Below are positions 5,617 to 10,563 of a stretch of DNA of 10,563 nucleotides, piece by piece. How positions within the stretch are numbered: the stretch's first letter is position 1; the number at the start of each line of letters is the position of its first letter. Made by a program: the position numbers and the translations under genes. Source of the DNA: an uncultured Pseudomonadota bacterium (GTDB taxonomy: Bacteria; Pseudomonadota; Gammaproteobacteria; Burkholderiales; SG8-39); assembly GCA_903895005.1 (NCBI GenBank), contig CAITSH010000501.1:1-10563 (forward strand), given 5' to 3'. Below the pieces are notes generated by a model. The model was not told where the DNA came from, searched no databases, and saw only the letters and a program-made list of their open reading frames with translations.

Positions 5617-6520
5617 CGGCCTTCTCGCTGGTAATGTTTGGTCCCTTGCGAACGTGCGGAACACGCGGGTCTTTGGGGTCTTTGGGGTCTTTGCGATCGA
5701 GCCGGTCGAATATGCCCAGGCGGCGCTCAAGAAAAATACCGCGCACCACGCCCGCCAGCACTTCGCCGACCATGATCATGCCGATGATGCACAACAGGAT
5801 CGCGCAGACAAAATCGTAGTCAAAGCGCTGGAAGGCCGAGAACAGTGTGCCGCCGATGCCACCGGCACCCACGATGCCCACCATGGTTGAGTTGCGCAGG
5901 TTGGAATCGAGCTGGTAGGTGGCAAAGCCGATAAAGCGCGAGAACACCTGCGGCAACACGCCAAAGGCGATCAGGCTCATGAAGGGCGCGCCGGTGGCAC
6001 GCACCGCCTCGACCTGCTTGAGCGAAATTTCTTCAATCGCTTCGGCGAAGAGCTTGCCGATAAAGCCGATCGAGGCGACCACGAGCGCGAGTATGCCGGC
6101 CATGGCGCCAAAGCCCACCGCCTTGACGAAGAGGATCGCGACGATGACCGGATGGAACGAACGGGCGAGGGCGATGATGGCGCGTGCCGGCCAGCTTGCC
6201 CATACCGGCATCAGGTTGCGCGCGGCAAAGAGTCCGATGGGTAGCGCGATGAGAATGCCCAGTACCGAGGCGAGAATGGCGATCTCGAGCGATTCGGTCA
6301 GGCCCTTCAACAGCGAATCCGGTTGCGCGATGTTCGGTGGAATCATGCGCCCGATAAAGCGCGCGCCATTGCCAAGGCCGGTGACGAATCGCGACCAGGT
6401 GCAATCGAGGCGCGAGAACGCGTAGACGATGTAAACCGCCAGAGCCGCCCAGCCGGCGCGCTTCAGCCAGTCGGGCCGGAAGGCCTGCGTAACGGCGGTT
6501 TGGCTCGCGGTGTTGCTCAT
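5609..6520 (-). CDS. phnE: PhnE-type phosphonate/phosphite ABC transporter permease, first copy
   Basis: This is a 303-residue inner-membrane permease. Membrane segments lie at about 22-36, 78-100, 112-135, 138-155 and 236-258. The EAA loop at 164-190 reads EISLKQVEAVRATGAPFMSL. The PhnE marks IGFIGKLFAEAIEE and STMVGIVGAGGIGG are present. ATG 6520 gives a normal cytoplasmic N-terminus. The frame is open to 6619, but that overlaps the phosphoesterase gene and reads unlike a permease. No strong Shine-Dalgarno is seen. The gene starts 22 bases after the phosphoesterase stop. The last ~33 residues (after LERRLGIF) are an unusual hydrophilic tail with KDP repeated three times, encoded by a 9-base tandem repeat. 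Typical PhnE proteins end near LERR, so the tail looks like an extension into former spacer DNA. Confidence 0.92.
   Translation of the reverse strand: MSNTASQTAVTQAFRPDWLKRAGWAALAVYIVYAFSRLDCTWSRFVTGLGNGARFIGRMIPPNIAQPDSLLKGLTESLEIAILASVLGILIALPIGLFAARNLMPVWASWPARAIIALARSFHPVIVAILFVKAVGFGAMAGILALVVASIGFIGKLFAEAIEEISLKQVEAVRATGAPFMSLIAFGVLPQVFSRFIGFATYQLDSNLRNSTMVGIVGAGGIGGTLFSAFQRFDYDFVCAILLCIIGMIMVGEVLAGVVRGIFLERRLGIFDRLDRKDPKDPKDPRVPHVRKGPNITSEKADD
5667..5693. repeat. Three perfect tandem copies of a 9-base unit (GGGTCTTTG)
   Basis: GGGTCTTTG occurs three times head to tail with no mismatch. On the reverse strand it encodes the Lys-Asp-Pro repeats in the C-terminal tail of the first phnE. 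Because the unit is a multiple of three, copy-number change would lengthen or shorten the tail without a frameshift. The repeat lies just before the overlap with the next phnE start. Confidence 0.9.
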
Positions 6521-6542
6521 GGGTTGTTCATAGGGCGGTGGT

Positions 6543-8066
6543 TCAGCGATTGGGCAGATCAAGCGCGTTGGTGAGGTCGCCCATGCCCTCGCGCACGCCT
6601 TGCAGCGGCACCAGTTCAAAGCGGCGTGTAATGAGCTTGAGTATGGACGTGGTGTCGTATTGCGTGTGATCGACGTGGCCGCGCTTGGCGAAGGGCGAGA
6701 CGATGATGGTCGGTATGCGCGTGCCCGGTCCCCAGCGATCGCCCATGCGGCCGCCGGGCGGGGGCACGTGGTCCCAGTAGCCGCCGTTCTCGTCGTAGGT
6801 CACGATCACCATGGTGTTTTTCCATTGCGGGCTCTTGCGGATGCGCTCGAGCAGCTCGGCGATATGCACATCGCCGCTCTGGATATCGGTGTAACTGGGG
6901 TGCTGGTTGAGGCGACCGGCGGGCTTGTAGAACGCCACCTGCGGCAATGTGCCCTTGTCGATGGCGGCAAAAAAATCCTCGCCGTCGAGCAGGTGGCGCA
7001 CGCGCTCCGGCGTGCCCGGCGCGTAGCGTGCAAAGTAATCGAAGGGCTGGTGATGCGGCTGGAAGTTCGGGCTGCCCGGCTCGCGGTTGTAGATGACGTT
7101 GCGTTTTTCCTTCGGGTCGCGCTGACTGTCGGCGAGCGCTGCGTTGTAGCCGCCCGCATACCAGGCCCAGCTCACGCCCTTTAGCGACAGCGTGTCGCCT
7201 ATGGTGCGCTGGGTTTGCGGCGGCAGCGGGTTCTTGCTTGCGTCTGCCATGGCGGTGTTGCCGCCCGGGGCCGGGGCGATGCCGCTGGGCTGGAAAGGCG
7301 GTTGCAGCGTGTTGACGGCAAAACCGTCTGGCGTCACGGCGCCATCAAAGGGCAGCATGGGTCCGTCGAGCACCGAAGCGGGCGAGCCCGGGCGTTTTTT
7401 GAGTTTACCCTCGGCGGTGAGTTGCGGGCGCAGCGATTCCGGCGCGCTCGGAAAGCGCGGCGTGCAGGCGCACACCAGCCAGTGATGGTTGAGGAATGAA
7501 CCACCAAAGGCACCCATGAAGAAATTGTCGGCAAGGGTGTACTCGCGCGCCCAATGCCACATTTTTTGCGACGAGCCGTCGTAGTAACCCATGGGCCAGG
7601 CGCCGCTGTTGCCTATTGCGACGAACATGTTGTTGCGCCCGCCGTTGATCTGTTCGATGTTCTGGTAATAGCTGTGGATGGGGCTGGGCACGATCTGGTC
7701 GATTCGCGCATTGGTCGGCGGGCCGTCGATGCGAAACGGGCCGTTGGGCAGGCGCGCCGGGTAACGCGGGTCGGGCTTGCCAGCGGGCCAGAACACCGGT
7801 GGCAGGTGCGGCAGCGGCTTGCCGTCATGATCGAGCTGGGTGGTTTGTTCTGCTGTTGCGTTGGCGATGCCGTTGGCGCCGGGGAAGAGGCCGTACATGT
7901 TGTCAAAGCTGTGGTTCTCGGCGTAGATCACCACGATGTTCGATATTTGCGACAAATCGGGTTTCACCCAGGGCGGCGTCCAGCCCGGAGGCAGCAGGCT
8001 CTGGCCCGCGCAGGCGGCGAGCGTGCATGCAAGGGCGCAGGCGACCAGAATTCTGCGTGTCTTCAT
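6543..8066 (-). CDS. Lipoprotein phosphoesterase, AcpA/phospholipase C superfamily
   Basis: This is a 507-residue protein whose N-terminus is a lipoprotein signal: MKTRRILVACALACTLAAC, lipobox LAAC, lipidated Cys19. Ala at +2 suggests the outer membrane. The mature part is a phosphoesterase-family domain (PF04185): VVIYAENHSFDNMYG (45-59, metal-binding Glu50/Asn51 region), GAFGGSFLNHHW (186-196, with Ser190 as the likely nucleophile by comparison with AcpA), and TYDENGGYWDHVPPPG (423-438, Asp/Glu/His metal ligands). These enzymes cleave phosphomonoesters or phospholipid head groups outside the cytoplasm. It lies between phnC and phnE with gaps of 52 and 22 bases, which suggests it feeds the transporter. 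GGAGG (8077-8081, reverse strand) stands 10 bases before ATG 8066; upstream in-frame codons run into phnC. Whether it is acid phosphatase or phospholipase C cannot be told from sequence alone. Confidence 0.93.
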   Translation of the reverse strand: MKTRRILVACALACTLAACAGQSLLPPGWTPPWVKPDLSQISNIVVIYAENHSFDNMYGLFPGANGIANATAEQTTQLDHDGKPLPHLPPVFWPAGKPDPRYPARLPNGPFRIDGPPTNARIDQIVPSPIHSYYQNIEQINGGRNNMFVAIGNSGAWPMGYYDGSSQKMWHWAREYTLADNFFMGAFGGSFLNHHWLVCACTPRFPSAPESLRPQLTAEGKLKKRPGSPASVLDGPMLPFDGAVTPDGFAVNTLQPPFQPSGIAPAPGGNTAMADASKNPLPPQTQRTIGDTLSLKGVSWAWYAGGYNAALADSQRDPKEKRNVIYNREPGSPNFQPHHQPFDYFARYAPGTPERVRHLLDGEDFFAAIDKGTLPQVAFYKPAGRLNQHPSYTDIQSGDVHIAELLERIRKSPQWKNTMVIVTYDENGGYWDHVPPPGGRMGDRWGPGTRIPTIIVSPFAKRGHVDHTQYDTTSILKLITRRFELVPLQGVREGMGDLTNALDLPNR

Positions 8067-8118
8067 TGAAGTTCCCCCTCCCGCCCTTTTGCGTTTTTGG
8101 GAAGGCTGGCGCAGTCGC

Positions 8119-8877
8119 TCAGTGCAGCCAGCCCTCACCGCCGTAAATGGTTTTAAGCACGTCATCCGAGAGGCCGGCCGCGCCGCCGTCGTAGACCACC
8201 TTGCCGCCGGACATGCCGATGATGCGGTCGGCAAAGCGCCGCGCCAGTTCGACGTCGTGCATGTTCACCACCACCGGGATCGCGTGCTTGCCGCAAATGT
8301 CGCGCATCAGTTCCATGATCTCGACCGAGGTCTTGGGGTCGAGCGAGGAGGTCGGCTCGTCGGCGAGCAGCAGCTTGGGTGCCTGCATGATGGCGCGCGC
8401 AATGCCCACGCGCTGGCGCTGGCCTCCCGAGAGGCTGTCGGCGCGCTGGTTGGCAAAGCCTGCGAGGCCCACTGTTTCGAGCAATTCGAACGCGCGTGCG
8501 ATGTCTTCAGGCGCAAACTTGCGCAGCCAGGCCTTGAGCGGCGAGATATAACCGAGACGCCCGCACAACAGGTTTTCCATCACCGTCAGACGTTCCACGA
8601 GGTTGTATTCCTGAAACACCATGCCGATTTGCCGGCGCGACAGGCGTAGTGCGCCGCGGTCGAGCTTCACGAGGTTCGTGCCCTCGAACAGGATTTCTCC
8701 TGCGGTGGGTTCTACCAGGCGGTTGATACAGCGGATCAGCGTCGACTTGCCGGTGCCCGAGGGCCCGATGATGGCCGTGATGCCCTCACCCGAAAAATCC
8801 AGCGAAATGTCGCGCAGCACCGGCTTGCCGGCGGCGTACTCTTTGCACAGGTGGCGTATCGACAGTGCGGCGCTCAT
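8119..8877 (-). CDS. phnC: PhnC-type ABC transporter ATPase
   Basis: This is a 252-residue cytoplasmic ATPase with all expected motifs: Walker [10 protein letters not shown] (38-46), Q-loop [18 protein letters not shown] (Gln89), signature [14 protein letters not shown] (149-162), Walker [14 protein letters not shown] (169-181) and H-loop His207 in [11 protein letters not shown]. The combination of [20 protein letters not shown] with a GRLGY segment and the [18 protein letters not shown] ending is characteristic of PhnC rather than other importers. It powers uptake through the two PhnE permeases. The ATG follows the phnD stop by 50 bases. AAGGA lies 13 bases upstream of the start, a little far, so expression may rely on coupling. 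No residue needed for ATP hydrolysis is missing. Confidence 0.95.
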   Translation of the reverse strand: MSAALSIRHLCKEYAAGKPVLRDISLDFSGEGITAIIGPSGTGKSTLIRCINRLVEPTAGEILFEGTNLVKLDRGALRLSRRQIGMVFQEYNLVERLTVMENLLCGRLGYISPLKAWLRKFAPEDIARAFELLETVGLAGFANQRADSLSGGQRQRVGIARAIMQAPKLLLADEPTSSLDPKTSVEIMELMRDICGKHAIPVVVNMHDVELARRFADRIIGMSGGKVVYDGGAAGLSDDVLKTIYGGEGWLH

Positions 8878-8927
8878 GGGTGGGCGGTCATCCTTAAATT
8901 CGGTTGCGATGCATTGTGCCAGCAGGC

Positions 8928-9938
8928 CTATTTTTTTGCGGCTGCCTCGGCCTTCGCTTTTTCTTTCTCAAACGCCGCGCGGTTAAACGACTGCCCGCTT
9001 TGTTCGGCCACTTTGCGTATCACTTCCCAGTCACGCTTGAAGTCTATGGGCAGCCAGCGGTCGGCGCCCTGGAAGCCCTTGACCATGTCAGGGGTGTATT
9101 TGAAGTTGTAGGTGCAATCGCGCAGTTTTTGCTGCAGCGCCGGTGCGAGGTCATGGGCCATGGACAGGCCGCCTGGCGGGAAGTCGCGCGAGCGCCAGAT
9201 GATGCGAAAGTCCTCCATCTTGACCATGCCGCGCTCTGCCATGCGCACGAGGATATCGTGGGCGATTGGCGCGGCATCGTAGTCGCCGCTCGCCACGCCG
9301 GCGACCGAGTTCTCGTGCTTGCCCGAGTAGAGCACCTTGTAGTCCTTGTCCGGTGTCAGGCCTTCTGCGGGAAAGAGCGCGCGCGGCGCGAGATTGCCCG
9401 AGTTCGACGAGGGCGCGGTGTGTGCGACTTTCTTGCCCTTGAGGTCGGCGAGTTTTTGCAGCGCGCTGTCTTTTTTGACGATGACCCACAATTGGTAACC
9501 CTGCGGGCCCTTGGCATCGCCGCGTATGCCAAATGGAATCGCGCCGGCGACATTGACCGCAAAGGCCGTGTCGCCCGAGGACATCGTGCCGATGTGCATG
9601 CGGCCCGAGCGCATCGCCTCAATGGCTGCGGCGCTCGAATAGACGTCGTAAAAACGCAACTTCTTGCCGGTGCACTGTGCCAGGTGCTCGACAAAAGGCG
9701 TCATCAGTTTATTGAATACCGCCGGGTCATCAAGCGGCGAGTTGGTGAAAAACAGTGTGTCCGGATCCTTCAGGCGCCGCGCGTCCCGTGGGGCGTCCGC
9801 CAGCAGGTCGCCGTTCTCGTCGCAGAACGGTGTGTCAAGATCACCGCGCGATTTGCAGGCCTCCTGGGCCTGCGCCGCAGTAACGGCAAGCACAAAAGCA
9901 AAGGCCAGCATGAGGGTATGCAGCATGCCGGCCTTCAC
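8928..9938 (-). CDS. phnD: PhnD-type periplasmic phosphonate/phosphite-binding protein, second copy
   Basis: This is a 336-residue receptor. The signal peptide has a hydrophobic core of [13 protein letters not shown] and likely cleavage after AQA at residue 24. PhnD-family marks are [20 protein letters not shown] (lobe 1), [10 protein letters not shown], and the oxyanion-binding loop [15 protein letters not shown] (176-190), matching the Ser/Thr-rich loop of PhnD/PtxB proteins. Then come [20 protein letters not shown] and a C-terminal Lys/Ala-rich tail. Start GTG 9938 has AAGG 8 bases upstream; ATG 9926 is a possible alternative with AAGG 5 bases upstream. Cys89 and Cys275 could form a disulfide. 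A gap of 27 bases separates it from the upstream phnD paralogue, with roughly half the aligned residues identical by eye. Two receptors probably widen or split ligand range. Confidence 0.92.
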   Translation of the reverse strand: MKAGMLHTLMLAFAFVLAVTAAQAQEACKSRGDLDTPFCDENGDLLADAPRDARRLKDPDTLFFTNSPLDDPAVFNKLMTPFVEHLAQCTGKKLRFYDVYSSAAAIEAMRSGRMHIGTMSSGDTAFAVNVAGAIPFGIRGDAKGPQGYQLWVIVKKDSALQKLADLKGKKVAHTAPSSNSGNLAPRALFPAEGLTPDKDYKVLYSGKHENSVAGVASGDYDAAPIAHDILVRMAERGMVKMEDFRIIWRSRDFPPGGLSMAHDLAPALQQKLRDCTYNFKYTPDMVKGFQGADRWLPIDFKRDWEVIRKVAEQSGQSFNRAAFEKEKAKAEAAAKK

Positions 9939-9965
9939 GGTCTGTGCCTTGGTGATGCGGGCTGC

Positions 9966-10563
9966 TTACTTCTTCGCCGCCGCGGCCTTGGCGCGCGCTT
10001 CTTCCTCGCGCTTGGATTCCTTTTCGTAGCCGGCGCGGTTGAATTTTTCGCCGCCCGCCTCGGACACCTGGCGCACCACTTCCCAGTCTTTCTTGAAAGT
10101 CACCGGGAAAAAGCGGTCGGCGCCGTCAAACGCTTTTTGCATTTCGGCCGGGAAACGGTAGTCGTAAAAGCACTTGAGCATCTTGTCGCGGAAGACCGGC
10201 TCCAGGTCATGCGCGTAGGCGAAGGACGAGGTCGGGAATTTCTGGCTGCGGTAAATGACCCGGAAGTTCTCTTCCTTGATCTGGCCGCGCTCTCCCATGC
10301 GGTGGTACACGTCGGAGGCCACCGCCGCGCCGTCGTAATCACCCGAGTTCACGCCCAGGATGGACTGGTCGTGCTTGCCCGAGAACAGGATGCTGTAGTC
10401 CTTGCCCGGGGCGAGACCTTCCTTGGGGAACAAGGCCATCGGTGCCATGTGGCCGGAGTTTGATGAGGGCGAGGTGTGGGCGAACTTCTTTCCCTTTAGG
10501 TCGGAGAGCTTCTGGTAGGGGCTGTCTTTCTTGACGATCACCAGCAGGTTGTAGCCCTGGAAT
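9966..10563 (-). CDS. phnD: PhnD-type periplasmic binding protein, first copy (partial, N-terminus off the window)
   Basis: The last 199 codons of a second PhnD run from the window edge to the TAA at 9966. The visible part begins FQGYNLLVIVKKDS and carries PSSNSGHMAPMALFP, the same oxyanion-binding loop as the neighbour, FSGKHDQSILGVNSGDYDGA in lobe 2, and a basic tail (KREEEARAKAAAAKK). It is therefore a paralogue of the downstream phnD and is transcribed before it. Aligned residues around the loop differ (GHMAPMAL against GNLAPRAL), which could tune specificity. A Met codon does not define the start in this frame; the gene continues beyond base 10563. The operon promoter and any Pho-box are not visible. 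Confidence 0.92.
   Translation of the reverse strand, partial: FQGYNLLVIVKKDSPYQKLSDLKGKKFAHTSPSSNSGHMAPMALFPKEGLAPGKDYSILFSGKHDQSILGVNSGDYDGAAVASDVYHRMGERGQIKEENFRVIYRSQKFPTSSFAYAHDLEPVFRDKMLKCFYDYRFPAEMQKAFDGADRFFPVTFKKDWEVVRQVSEAGGEKFNRAGYEKESKREEEARAKAAAAKK

Noticed and set aside
6521..6619. N-terminal extension of the first phnE to 6619
   Set aside because: It overlaps the phosphoesterase C-terminus and lacks family similarity.
6600..8069. Long forward open frames opposite the phosphoesterase gene
   Set aside because: They are antisense shadows of a gene with catalytic motifs and a lipoprotein signal.
8067..8234. N-terminal extension of the phosphoesterase to 8234
   Set aside because: It would overlap phnC. 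The ATG at 8066 has a ribosome site and starts a proper lipoprotein signal.
8904..10463. A 519-codon open frame on the forward strand
   Set aside because: It lies opposite both phnD genes, which have clear family motifs. The opposite frame is kept open by GC-rich codon bias and its translation resembles no known protein.

Overview
The window looks like a chromosomal segment of a GC-rich betaproteobacterium, most likely of the order Burkholderiales. The reasons are a Bug/TctC-type periplasmic receptor (a family greatly expanded in that order), two DUF4124 envelope proteins, and strong G/C preference at third codon positions. No rRNA, tRNA, CRISPR array or insertion sequence was recognised.

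Left part (1-1282): a DeoR/YafY-type WYL regulator, cut by the window edge, reads leftward. An AT-rich divergent spacer carries a near-consensus -10 box embedded in TGATAT half-sites. A two-gene rightward operon follows: a small protein with a ribbon-helix-helix-like segment, then a PemK/MazF-like toxin. This is most simply read as a type II toxin-antitoxin module.

Middle part (1377-3649, rightward): a family-3 amino-acid-type solute-binding protein without a neighbouring permease, a 61-residue ORF resembling ParD/RelB-like antitoxins but with no toxin beside it, a non-coding stretch with two imperfect hairpins, and a Bug/TctC receptor with a good ribosome binding site.

Right part (3698-10563, all leftward): the main feature is a compact PhnDCE-type ABC transporter operon. 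In transcription order it is phnD (cut by the window edge), a second phnD paralogue, phnC, a lipoprotein phosphoesterase of the AcpA/phospholipase C superfamily, phnE, and a second phnE. Gaps are 22-52 bases, and the two phnE genes overlap by 8 bases. Two small DUF4124 genes that overlap by 4 bases follow. The layout suggests that a surface or periplasmic hydrolase releases phosphate, or a related oxyanion, from organic esters. Two alternative receptors would capture it, and one ATPase with a two-subunit permease would import it. No C-P lyase, phosphonatase or phosphite dehydrogenase gene lies in the window, so the true substrate (phosphonate, phosphite or phosphate) cannot be decided here.
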